From: Zasmidium citrigriseum
Taxonomy: Eukaryota > Ascomycota > Dothideomycetes > Mycosphaerellales > Mycosphaerellaceae
Length of the DNA stretch: 64,000 nucleotides
NCBI GenBank assembly: GCA_002786025.1
Contig: NHNW01000011.1
Coordinates: 496,001-560,000, forward strand
Direction of reading: 5' to 3'
Shown here one piece after another: positions 11,181-22,400 of the stretch (its first letter is position 1; the number at the start of each line of letters is the position of its first letter). The translations under genes and the position numbers were made by a program. The notes beneath the pieces were generated by a model. The model was not told the DNA's origin. It saw only the letters and a list, made by a program, of their open reading frames with translations, and did not search any database.

Positions 11181-12203
11181 CTATCGTTTCCGCTCCTGGT
11201 CGCGAAGTTCTCGCCAGCGCGACATCAAGGGACCCATTTCCTCCTCACAGTTCCTGGCTGGGTCGCGTTGGCAGCCGTGGAAGTTTGCCACGAAGTCGCC
11301 TTCTTGGTAGAGGCCTGAAGCAATTGTTAGCCACTTACGTGTCATCGCATCACTCTTTGAACATCACTTACCTTCGGTGGTACTAGTCCCCACATCCCTT
11401 GTGTAGCTGTTCAGTACCCTCTGCGGTACCAATGCCAGCTTCGCCAATATAGTCCCATGCCATTGCACAATGTGCTCCAGAGCGTGACCCTCTGCCTTTT
11501 GGAAGTTGTAGCTCCGGTACAGCGGGTCATACCACGCGTCCAGGAAGAACTTCGCCCACTCCCCTGATTTCACCAGCAGACTTCCTCCTGCCAGACCCTC
11601 CTTGTCCTGCGTGATGATCAACTCGGCGCGATCGCCGTGCAGGTGTGAGAAGGTCTTGATAACACTGTCTGGAGGTACCACCGGTTTGTCAATAATCATC
11701 ATGCTCTCCAGCTTTTTCGGTTCGGTGACTTTATCGTGTAGGCTCTCACCAGTGTTCATGATCAGGGCGGTCGATGTCAGATACCACAGCCATTGGGTGT
11801 GTGGATACAATGTCATGGCATGTCTGAGGGCCGGTACAGTGCTCCAGCTCTGAGGCGTCTTCTCCATGAGGTCGTAGTCCGTGGTATTCGGGAAGAAGGT
11901 CGCGTACCCATGGCGCGCGGCATAATGTCTCCTGTTCTCCTTGATCGCCTCTTTATATTTCTCTGAAAGTTTCGGGTCCAGTGTCGTTACGATAACCACT
12001 TCGGGGGTTCCTGGAGGTATCCGTACGCCAGTTGACGACCCGCTGAACAGCCACATGAACAGCCATACCAGGGCGAAGAGTCCAATCAGCGGCGGGCCAT
12101 AGGTTTTCAGCGCTCGCCGTTGCCGGTAGGAGGAGGATCGGGTTGAAGTGTAGACGGAGGGCGTGGACGATTTTCGGGGATACGGAAACTGCATGCCTGG
12201 CAT
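11181..12203 (-). CDS. Golgi mannosyltransferase, GT34 (Mnn10/Mnn11 type)
   Basis: Two exons: 12203-11372 and 11314-11181, joined across a 57 bp intron (GTAAGT/TTCAG) to give 321 residues. It is a type II membrane protein: a short basic N-terminus, a transmembrane anchor at about 37-57, and a lumenal GT34 domain with VVIVTTLDPKLSEKYKE, NRRHYAARHGY and, from exon 2, GLYQEGDFVANFHGC. GT34 proteins of this type extend the alpha-1,6-mannan backbone of N-glycans in the cis-Golgi as part of M-Pol complexes. The usual WLWxLDxDALIMN motif reads WLWYLTSTALIMN here, so the Asp pair thought to bind Mn2+ is absent (see findings). Mnn10 and Mnn11 cannot be separated from sequence reading alone. Confidence 0.88.
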
Positions 12204-12600
12204 TGTCGTTCGTATTCACAAGCGCACGGAGGTTCTTCGAGACAGGAGCCGGGTGGGCGGACGGTGTTTGCTCTGGCGCTTGTCGTCCTTTATGACTTCA
12301 TAGCAGCGCCTGCGCGCGGTGCGCTCGAATCGATCGGCTTGCGGTGGTCGTCCGGCGGGGAGGTCTCAGCTGGGCGAGGGCGACATATGTGTCCAGAGAA
12401 AGTGGCCGGCTCACGAGAGATACGGGTCTCGACCGAAAATAGCCAGGGCGGGCATGCAGGGATGGCGCCGGGATTCAGTGGGAACACCCGCAGAGCCGCA
12501 TCTTCCTTCAGCCCTGCGGTGGTCGAAAGCTTCTTGCCTTTTCACGTGCGAGTCGTCTGACCAGAAACCTTCACTCACTTCACCTTGGCACGCGACCTTG
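12204..12600. promoter_or_regulatory. Shared promoter, mannosyltransferase / MTG3
   Basis: A 397 bp divergent interval. The MTG3 frame is open upstream to 12319, but that extension has no mitochondrial-targeting character, so I treat it as untranslated. Confidence 0.45.
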
Positions 12601-14766
12601 ATGTTGAGTGCTATCCGGCCTACGAAGCACATCGTTACTTCACTCCGAGCGAGCGCAGTCGGAGCCGCTGAACACAGAGCTGTGGGAAGTCTTTCCACAC
12701 GATTCTTTCTACCGAGATGGCATGAAACGGGCATCAGACGCTTTGGGCGTTCAGTATCAAGATGGCAAGAGACGGCAGTGGGGGTTGAAGAACCAATAGG
12801 GGAAATACATGCTGCTCCAGTTCAGCCTGATGCCTCTGCTTTCGCAAAGACACTTCCGGTTGTCTGTCCAGGATGTGGCGCTCTAAGCCAGACGGTCGAG
12901 CCAGAGTCGCCTGGATTCTACAGCCGGAAGAAACGCAATGTTCGGGCAAAGGAAAAGGGCGATGACAATGAGATCTTTGAGCAAGCAATGGCCCGGCTGG
13001 AGGGCAGAGACCAAGGGGCAATGGAGCAGCAGCAGCCCCAGCAGCCCGAGCAGCCTTCAGAAAACACTGCAGCGGGCCTGATATGCGATCGATGCCACGA
13101 TCTGATATACCAGTCTAAAGGAACCTCGATACTTCATCCGTCAACGCAGTCTATTCAGGACATTATCGAATCGAGTCCTCACAAGCACAATCACATCTAC
13201 CACGTCCTCGATGCGGCCGACTTTCCAATGTCGCTAATACCGAACTTGATGTCGGCCCTCAAACTTCCACGACTCCGGACACAGAATCGACGTTCGAAGA
13301 GCAGAAACTATCTTAGAGATCGAGTGGCCGACATCTCGTTCATCATCACGAGATCTGACCTTTTGGCGCCAAAGAAAGAGCAGGTTGATCGCCTCATGCC
13401 GTACATGCAGGAAGTGTTAAGGGATGCTCTAGGTCGGACCGGCAGAAACGTCAGGTTGGGGAATGTGAGGTGTGTCAGTGCCAAGCGGGGTTGGTGGACG
13501 CCTCAGGTCAAAGAAGAGATCTACAAGAGAGGAGGAGCTGGTTGGGTTGTTGGTAAAGTGAATGTTGGGAAGAGTGCGCTCTTTGAGGTTGTGTACCCCA
13601 AGGGCCGGAACCATGATGCCGTTGAAGATGCCAGAACGAGGGCTTTAAAAGCTTCTGGTGCCTCGCAACAAGAAGTCGAGGACCAAATCGAGGCCAATGA
13701 TGCTTTCACCGACGCAGCAAATGTCGCCATGTCCAAATTCAACCCTATGGATCCACAGCTAGACGACTTGAACTCTGCATTGACAGACGAGAACGAGCAA
13801 AATGCACAGACTTTAGAACATCCGAACGAAAAACGTCAAAACGATGTACTCGATGAAGACGACGACTTCGATGAAAGCGATGCGGTCCTTCTGCCACCTC
13901 CGCAGCCAGAGACGCAGTATCCTCAAATGCCTATCGTCTCTGCCTTGCCTGGAACGACCGCCTCGCCAATACGAATTCCCTACGGAAACGGCAAAGGAGA
14001 GCTCATTGACCTGCCTGGTGTTCAACGAAGCTCACTTGAGACACACGTTGCCCCTGAGCACCAATCCTCGCTCGTGATGAAGAGTAGAGTGGTGCCAGAA
14101 CAGTACTCGCTCAAGCCCGGCCAGTCTCTGCTGCTCGGTGGCATCGTACGGATCACACCCAAGACTGACGATCTTGTGGTTCTAGCTTACCCATTCACAC
14201 CATTACACGCTCACGCTACGAGCAATCAGAAAGCAGTCGCGATCCAGACCGGCCTGAATGAGGATGGCACGCCGTACACTGGTACGGTGGAGAACATTAG
14301 CACTGAGAAAGCAAAGGGGCGTGTCAAGAGTGCAGGCACATTCACCTTGGAGTGGGATGTGACGAAGAAGCGCGCGGGACCCGTCACGGACAAGACAGCT
14401 GGAAAGCAAAAAGCCGAGAATCTACCCTTCATCGTCTACGGCGCCGATATCCTGATCGAAGGAGTGGGCTGGGTTGAAGTGGTCTGTCAAGTCCGCAACA
14501 GGCGCAAAAGCTTCATATCAGATGCATTGGGCGCGGAGTTTGGCTCATCCGAGTCATTCGCTCAGCCGAAGCCCCAGGTTGAAGTCTTCACGCCCAAAGG
14601 CAAATTCATCGGTATCAGAAAGCCGATGAATGCCTGGGTAGAAGGAGGTCCGAAGAAAGTTGCGAAACATGCCCGAAGATCACGTCCACGGATGACAATC
14701 TCGATGCACAAAAGAAGAGAAGGAGGCAAAAAGGGAGGCCAAGCAGCCAACGCCGATACTTCATGA
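12601..14766 (+). CDS. GEP3: Mitochondrial ribosome-assembly GTPase Gep3/Mtg3
   Basis: 721 residues if translation starts at the ATG at 12601, which gives an Arg/Ser/Ala-rich presequence (MLSAIRPTKHIVTSLRASAV). An upstream in-frame ATG at 12319 would add 94 residues. Two CxxC pairs (CPGCGALSQ near 90 and CDRCHDLIY near 162) precede a circularly permuted G domain. The order is G4-like TRSDLLAPK (about 247), G5-like VSAKRGWW, the P-loop GKVNVGKS (about 317-324) and then G3 LIDLPG (about 468). This G4-G5-G1-G3 order is typical of the YlqF/YawG class. Yeast Gep3 (Mtg3) acts in 15S rRNA processing and small mitoribosomal subunit assembly and interacts genetically with prohibitins. An acidic insert of about 100 residues separates G1 from G3. 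Basic C-terminal tail. Intronless. Confidence 0.92.
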   Translation: MLSAIRPTKHIVTSLRASAVGAAEHRAVGSLSTRFFLPRWHETGIRRFGRSVSRWQETAVGVEEPIGEIHAAPVQPDASAFAKTLPVVCPGCGALSQTVEPESPGFYSRKKRNVRAKEKGDDNEIFEQAMARLEGRDQGAMEQQQPQQPEQPSENTAAGLICDRCHDLIYQSKGTSILHPSTQSIQDIIESSPHKHNHIYHVLDAADFPMSLIPNLMSALKLPRLRTQNRRSKSRNYLRDRVADISFIITRSDLLAPKKEQVDRLMPYMQEVLRDALGRTGRNVRLGNVRCVSAKRGWWTPQVKEEIYKRGGAGWVVGKVNVGKSALFEVVYPKGRNHDAVEDARTRALKASGASQQEVEDQIEANDAFTDAANVAMSKFNPMDPQLDDLNSALTDENEQNAQTLEHPNEKRQNDVLDEDDDFDESDAVLLPPPQPETQYPQMPIVSALPGTTASPIRIPYGNGKGELIDLPGVQRSSLETHVAPEHQSSLVMKSRVVPEQYSLKPGQSLLLGGIVRITPKTDDLVVLAYPFTPLHAHATSNQKAVAIQTGLNEDGTPYTGTVENISTEKAKGRVKSAGTFTLEWDVTKKRAGPVTDKTAGKQKAENLPFIVYGADILIEGVGWVEVVCQVRNRRKSFISDALGAEFGSSESFAQPKPQVEVFTPKGKFIGIRKPMNAWVEGGPKKVAKHARRSRPRMTISMHKRREGGKKGGQAANADTS

Positions 14767-14827
14767 ATGAGGCCCGTCCGTCTCGATCTTACACGCTAAG
14801 GAACACAGCACAAGAAGAAACCGCATT

Positions 14828-15743
14828 CTACTCTCGACTCCACATATTGTTCTCCGTTTCCTGGATCAGTGGCGAAGGTCGGATCCTTCCACCTTCAATA
14901 TGGGTGGCAAGGTTGGAGTCCTTGTTAAGTCGATTGACCTCGTCCCTCAGGCTATCATCGTCTGCACCATCCTCGAGATCGTGATACGTGATAGCTGGTC
15001 TTGGTCTCACTTCGCCTTCAGAGTTATCGTTCGGCAGACGAATCGCTGAAGGTAACCATGGCGCGTCGAAACCCGGAGCCAGAAACAACGCTACCTTCCA
15101 GAGGAAAACAGCAACCGGCACAATCAGCAGCATGATAGCAATCTTTCGCTCCGTGGATCTCCACGGCTCTAGGCACGAAGTGTCTCTCTCGAATCTCACC
15201 ATGCAAGTCTCACTCCCGTGCGTCTTGTCAGGAAACGGCCACGCCATATCCTTCGGTCCATTGAACCCACAACAGCTGAATGCATCCTGTATTCGCTGTA
15301 TGTTCGTGGCGTCCTTGCTCTTATACAGCTCTTGCCACTTGTCATGCAGCGGACACCATAGCCCGCCGAGAGGCGCGATATGAGTCCCTGCTAGTGTCGC
15401 CAAAACCGTCTCATAGACGATGAAGGCCACATTGACGGCTTGGAAGATCTTCGACGTCTGCAGTTTGCCTTTCGTCGCGAGCTGATGCTGGAAGCTCACA
15501 ATCGATTCGAGGGCGATGCCCGCCAGTGGTGGCAGGGCGACAGTCAAAGCAGAGAGGACGTTAGGTATTGGCAGGGAGTAGTAGTTGGTTTGATGCAAGG
15601 CATAAGCGGCGATCGCGGTCAGGATGGCCAGGTACTGCCACGCAGGTTTTGTGAACAAGCGCTCATCTGTTGAAGATATCCACGCATGGACTCACGAGTG
15701 CACTGAAGATCGTGATGAGCTGTCTTCTGTTCAGCTTTGCCAT
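14828..15743 (-). CDS. Tetraspanin, fungal Tsp3-like
   Basis: Two exons: 15743-15696 (16 codons, MAKLNRRQLITIFSAL) and 15634-14828, joined over a 61 bp GTGAGT/GGCAG intron, giving 284 residues. The short first exon begins the first membrane helix, so a model using only the long frame loses the N-terminus. Four membrane segments can be seen (about 8-30, 38-60, 80-100 and 183-205). The large loop carries the tetraspanin signature CCG (SCCGFNGPKD), plus further Cys at WCPL, ETC and SCLEPW. The cytoplasmic tail is hydrophilic and acidic. Tetraspanins organise membrane microdomains; in plant-pathogenic fungi the Pls1 class is needed for appressorium function, but this protein fits the Tsp3 group better than Pls1. 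Confidence 0.85.
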
Positions 15744-16453
15744 CTCGTCAGTTTGAGGTGGTAGGAGTGTTGCGGCTTGTTGGTTGTGGCGATTTCAGAG
15801 CTGTCGTCGGGGTGAGCTCCTATCACGTCGCGGAATGTGACATCTACAGGTGGAGAAACAAGATGTGATAAGTGATCACAAAAGAAGGCGAACAGTCAAA
15901 GTCATCATAATGATGAAAGAAGTGAGAACAAGAAAAAGCCTCTCACTCCTCCAGAAGGAACAAAGAGCAGCAACAGCAGCACATGCAAAGTATCTATAAT
16001 TCCCTCGCGTACCAGGGAGAGCTCAACCCATCCAACCACACCACACCCCTGTTGATTGATGAGCCATAGAAAGCCGCATCCATCTTCTGTTTCCCCAACG
16101 CTTCTCGTTGTACAGAGGTATCTACCCCGCTTCATGCGGCGTACTGGTGCTGCAGCGAGATTAGATTGCTGGGACACAAATCGATGATCTTCGAGTCGTG
16201 TGAGGGAGGGAGCTGTCACAGGAGCTGTGGGATGCGTGGAGTGCATAAAGTGGGTGGGGCCGTAGCTGCCATCCTTGTCTGTGCTTTGGCGCTAAGAGGC
16301 CGTCAGGTGAATTGAAAGAAGTATATTGGTGATGCGTTTGACACATGGTGCTTGATATTGATATCTGCCTTCTATGCAGTGCGACGCTGCAATAAATACT
16401 TTTGTACAGCAGGAGGCTGTCTTCAGTCTGCTCCGCAGAACGCTAATGCGCAT
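15744..16453. other. Intergenic, tandem minus-strand genes
   Basis: About 710 bp between the tetraspanin start and the MMS22 stop, both genes on the minus strand. It should hold the tetraspanin promoter and the MMS22 3' region. No coding signal seen. Confidence 0.5.
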
Positions 16454-19400
16454 CTATACAAGCACGCCACCCAGTAAATCGTCACATGCCGTCTCTCTTC
16501 TCTTCCGATGTGGGTCTCCAAACGTGGCCTCGAACGCGCTACAGAAGCTAGCGATGACTTGCAGCAGCCTGGTCTTTTCATCCTTGCTATCACCTAGTTC
16601 CACGACCACCTCTTTCATGGTATTGCCCCTTTGAATGTAGTATTGTCCTTCGACAGCGCGCCATTTCCCGTTCATAGCTTCTCGAACTTGTTTGTCTGCT
16701 GCAGCACGAGTATCGAGCCAAGGCGTCTTAGGTTCTGGTCCGCAGTTGGGTATGTCCAGAAAGGCTGTATCTGTTTGGTCCTGCAGGCGAGCTTCAAGGG
16801 CGACAGCTTGCTTCTGTAGGGTCTGCACTCGCTTCGATAGCTCCTTTCCAAGCGACGTCGCACGCTGGAGGTATGAGACGATTGTCAGACATGCGTTGCC
16901 TACGCTGAACATTGAGCTCAACGTCCCCAGGATGCTAGGGCGCTCGAGGATGTCCGCATGTACCAGGACATAGTCGCACTGAAGGCAGACTCCGTGAAGA
17001 ATGTTTGCTATGGTGTCAACGACAGCGAGAACGGCCTGCTCTTCTTCGATCTGAACGTTGTAGAGCAGATTGTCGATGACCACTTCGCAGGCCTGCAGAA
17101 TTGGTATTGTAGGTATCCAGCCGCATGCACTCGAGACAGCTTTGGCGATGTAGGCTGGGAATATGGACGATAGCAGCACATACCGAAGAGTCGGCGCCCT
17201 CTCATCTCCTTCTTCATCCGCATCGCTCATAGCGGTGGCCATCTGGTTGACCAAGTACTGTTGTTGATTGTCGATAGCAGCCCGTTCGGACACAGTCTGG
17301 ATGAACATTGCCAGCTGTGTTCGTCCACTATTCTCGGCCAGCTTTGGAATGTAGCTCCTGAGCCTGCCAACAACGTACGTGGGATCGGTAGCAGGGAGCG
17401 GGAAAGCAGCGGAGTCCGTGAAGAACCGATCGACCTGGCAAATACCCAAGGCGTACTGTTGCAGGAATGAAACGACCTGCTGGACAAAGTCGACATAGCC
17501 GCCTTGCACGCTTGCATCGGCTACTGAATGGCCGTGACCCGCCTGAAGTTCCTGGTAATTGGCTTTCATTGCTTGCATCAAGTGACGCAGCATGTCAGCG
17601 TATTTACTCCTGAGGTCCTGTGCTAGGCTGGGACGTTCCCGACTGATTTCGTCGTAATGAGTGCGCATGTTGCAGAGCAGGGATGATATCAGGGCTATCC
17701 TCCTCTGACGAAAGTCTGCAAGAGTGATATCGTACAGTCCGAAGCTGCGATCTTTGGTAAATGGCAGATTGTCCAGCAGGGGATCGTCACCGCAGTGGTT
17801 CAAGAGGCCCGACGTGAGACAATGTTGGAATTTGAGCATTGCCTCTCTTTCGACCAGAGAAAGCAGCCATGCCATGATCACAGACTCTCGCACTTCTTCG
17901 TGGCCATCTGATCGCACCAGGATCTGGGACATGAAGTACGGGGTGAACTTTCGCTTCTGTGCAGTGTCGCGAAGTTGGCTCCAAGCAGTTGTGCCATAGT
18001 CGTCCACATAGCTGGACCAGCTCTTCAGAGAACCGTACACCGTGAGGCTTGCAAGATGAGTCCACACGTCGATGACCTGTTGCAAGAGAGCGTCCTCAGG
18101 GGCTGCGTCGGCACCGAAGACATTGGACAGGAATTGTCCGACGGGTTGAAGTAATGCATCTGCAACCGTAAGACTGGAGCGCTCGGAAGCCTCGTCGTCA
18201 GCAGCGAATGCCTCAAGGGCGCTGCTATCTCCAAAGTCCTGGCTATCTTCGTTGCCGGAATGGGTTGTGGCCACTGACTTGAATCGGTCCTGCATTTCCA
18301 GAGCTGCCTCTGAGACCGAGAGAGCCTCTTGCATGGCACTGAGGAGCCGGCGCTGCGATGGATCAAATAGATCGAAGACGGACCAAAAGCATGTCTGCTC
18401 AATCAGAGCCCGCACTTTGCCTAGATGGTTGGCGGAGCGGATTGTGCGCTTGAGCCCGGCAAGAGCATCAACCACGATTGCAGCAATCTGGCGCTGGTTG
18501 CTTGCAATGGTCGTCTCTAGCATCGCTTGATCGATTGTTCGTTCGCCACCGTCCTGCATTTGCTGCTCTGCTCTCTCAAAGTCGTGCTCAGCTTCACTTT
18601 TCGCAAGGCGATACTGTGCGAGTGTTGTCTTCATCATGCCACAAAACCATTCCGTAAGTTCTTGTAGAGCTTCTACTGGCTCTGAAGTCGACGCTTGGTA
18701 AGAGGCAATATTCGCCCAAGCTCGAACGCTGAGACGACAGGCTTCGCGATGAGAGGTCGAGTGATCAACCAGACCCAAGACCAAATCGACACCAATGCGT
18801 GCTTTCGTGGGCGAGACGTAGTACAGGACACTGAACAGGTCGTGTTGGTTCCGCAATGCTTCAAGGTCCGTTTTGTGGAAATCAGAGTCCTTCCTGTACA
18901 CCCGGCTGTGATTCGGAATGAAGCGCCATAGGATGCGTTGAATCTTCCGATCAGCAAACAAGTTATGCCTGCGCATTCCCATGACGCTAGCTGTGAGCAT
19001 CTTAAGGAAGACATGAAATGAGCAGTCGTCGGGCATGACCTCAAGTTGGACTTCAGGGAGGTTGAGGTCTTCCAAGAACTTCGGCGAGCCTCGAGACTCT
19101 TCCTTGTGTAAGACATTGAAGCTCCTTCGAGCAAAGAAGTCGAACACAGTGTTGAGGACAGGTTCGCAGCGCCACCATCCCCACTTGCTGATGAGGCAAT
19201 GGCATCTTGTCAAAGTGACTCGCACATACTCGTTGACCGAGTAGCCTCGAATCTGGCTAGAAGGCTCGTAGAGTTCAAGAACCCGGCTGACGACAGCCTT
19301 GATCAAACTCCAGTCATCGGCATTTGCTGTAAACCTGGATCCGCTTCTTGCAATCCCCATTGCATCGATCTCAAGGGCAGGGAGAATTGTGAAAACGTTC

Positions 19401-22400
19401 TGCCAAAGCTGCTCGAAGATTTTGATGTTACAGATACTGCCAATCGCGGTGTCGAGGGCTTCTGAGACAATCTCCCAGAACGAGGTGGCTAGACCTGTCC
19501 CATCCGACAGAGTGTTGCGCAGGAGGACCAGACTGGCAAGAGCACTTGAGTCATCTTGAATGCCGGCTTCTCGTACTGCATTTCGGCGGTTCTCTTCGTA
19601 GAAAGCACGAATGTCCGCGTATCGTCCGGCTATGCCGTGTCTGAAAAGGCACCTCGAGCTGTGCGAGAGCAGCTCTGTCGCCCTTCTCTTCGATTCGGCT
19701 GACACCGCGGAATGATCGCCCAAGAGAACGACCTGCTTGGCAATGACGACCTGATGTTGAATAGCGAGGTTTACAGCCTTCGAGAGTCGAGCATTGTTCA
19801 AAGACTGGTCCGTCAGAACATCGGAGAGAGCGCCGATGCAACCATTGAGAGACTCGACGCATGACTGTCGATCCACCGGATCCGTGAACCAAATGCACTT
19901 CGAACAGTATCGAACGACAGAGCGAAGTAGGTACCCCACATTGTGTTCCATGGCGTTGAGCTGAGCCGCAATATCAATGTCTGCGTTGGGATCATCGCAA
20001 GCATGGAGCACATCTGATATCAGCGTTGGGATGCGAGCAACCTGTGCCGCCACGTCTTCGTTCCAAGCACCCCATTCAAAGACTTCGCCATTGAAGTAGA
20101 TGCGCACGTGTCCAGTCTCGCGGTCCAAGTCGCGGTTGCGTAGATCCAATGCGTCTTTGAAGTCTCCACTACCAATGAAGGTCCTAACGTGAAAGAATGT
20201 GCCGTCTTCGAGAGGCTTGATATCGAAGTCGGTAGGATATCTGGTCCCGAATGCATAAAGACCCTGAAGCACAGGATGCGCTGAGCCGTTTGCAACATCG
20301 AATTGAATAGGTTCAGATTGCTCGAGGTCTTCTGGAAGAGGCTCACTGGGCTGTCGATACTGCCGAGTCTCGACATCCAGTCTTCGAGCTGTTGACTTGC
20401 GTGGCCTGTGTGCCAGGTTGAAGGTATTACGGTTGGGACGATCCGTGGCCTTCCTCGAGATTGGCCCAGCTTGAGTAGGCTGGCCCTCTGAGACGGCAAT
20501 GCTGTCCTCACGTAGGAACCTGTCGAGCTGGAAACCAGTTCCTCTTGGCTGACGAGGTGCTCGCGCGACGCTCTCGGTCATACATTGCATCCGACGCTCA
20601 AACATAGCCTCACGATGGTTTTGATCGAAATCTCTTTCCAGAGTCTCAAGCTGTGCTTCACGAAGGCGTTGAGGACGCTCGGGTCGAGGTTTTCGTCGCG
20701 GCGGCGGCAGTCGTGCATCGTTGCCGTGTTCCTCGGGACGCAACTTGTCGGTTGCGATCTGCAATTTGACGTGTTGTAGTCGTGTTTGTTGTAATCTTCT
20801 CTGTCTGGCGGGTTGAGAAATACCAGTCGTCGGCTTCCTTCTACGGATAGTGGGAGTTGCAAAGTGCTGCTGGTGTTGCGCTGGCGGAGCTTCTTCCAGT
20901 AATGGATACTCATCGGCATCGTGAGATGGTTCGTGCAAGTCGCACTCGCCTGTCAAGTCCTCCTGGCTTCTGCGTGGAGCAATTGTCCCTTCTCGCCAAG
21001 CACGTAGCACGGACGAAGCCTCCTCAGTGTCTGAAGCAGTCGCCAGTCGGATGACTTTGTGTGTGGGAGAATGACGACCTCTGTCAGGGGCTTGCCTCGT
21101 TTGGCGCAAGGCAAGCTTCAAAAATTGGGGCTGTCGCTGGGTCGGAGAAGAGGGAGCGTCTGCAATGCTAAGGTGAACGACCCGCCTCCGCTGAGATCGT
21201 CTGGCCTTGCCACCTTTGGGCTTATGACTTCGGTCGACCATTCCCTCTGATAATCTGTTGGCGCGACGCTCTTCCGAGAAATCGTTCCTGTGGGTTGCGG
21301 AGCTTCGCAATGCCTCAGTGATTCTTGGTTGGTGTTTCCGATGACTCTTTGACTTTCTCGGGCGAGAGGACCCTGCCAGCATGGGATCGATGAAGTCGTT
21401 CTCCATCAAGTCATCGTCCACGGTTGTGCTTGGAGCTATTGTGAACCGATCAGAATTCAAATCCAAGCGCATTTGCTGTCGGATAGTGTTGGTTGCATCT
21501 GCGCCATCGTCTGAGTCTGACGTCGCACCGGGCAGGTCCAATTGATCCGAAGACTGATCCCTCTGCGTGGGTCTGCTAATCTTGCGAGCCACGCCTCTCT
21601 GGGCCTCTTGCTTTGTTGGAGACGTCGCGCTCAATCGGCGGGTCGTCAATTTCTCTTTTGTCTGCCTGGCCTGCTGCGCCTGAAGGTCAATCTTCAGCCA
21701 GGATGCTGGCAGAACGCCTTTGATTCTCTTTTGCTCGCGACGCAGACGCCTTGCTTCAAGTTCGGATTCTGCATCGGACTCAGTATCAGGATCAGATGAG
21801 ACTGAGATGGCGGATATGCTGCGAATATGGCGCCTCGTTGTCGATGGACGTGACCTTCTTGGGGGCGAGTCCGACTCTTCACTATCATTCCTCTTGGCGT
21901 CTGAGGATATCTGTGGCGTTGGCAGAGGGGCAGGAGTAAGGCCAAGGGGTACTCGAAATCCGGAAGCCGTCTGCCTGAACAAGGGCTCTATATCCTCCTC
22001 GTTGCTGAGGTCACTAGTGGTCCGTGGCGGTGAAGGTGGTACTGAGAACTCGTCAAGCTGAGACCAGGAGGCCGCGGCCTGGATCGGGTTACGAGAGCCA
22101 CTGGAGGTGTTTTTTCCCTTGCCAGGTCCATGTGTCAACTTTCTTCTCTTCGACAAGTGGTGACTTTGACCGGGCTCTGCATCAGAGGAACTGCCAGCAT
22201 CGAAGTAATCAAGACCTTGGCGATTAGTATCCCTCATCTGCGTTTGTTCCTGGGTAGTGTTGGGGCTTGATGGAGCAGAACTACGCTCTTGGACCTGGCT
22301 GCTGGCCGTCTGCGATTGGGACTCGGCTTGTTGCACCTTTTCCTGCTCCTCCAATCGAACGGGTCTCACTCCTCGCGCTCTGCATAATTTCAGATATTGA

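Noticed and set aside
12319..12600. 94-residue N-terminal extension of the GEP3/MTG3 frame
   Set aside because: It lacks presequence features, whereas the ATG at 12601 opens a good mitochondrial targeting sequence.
15635..15658. Tetraspanin start at the TTG near 15658
   Set aside because: Not an ATG; a short upstream exon (15743-15696) supplies the proper start and first helix.
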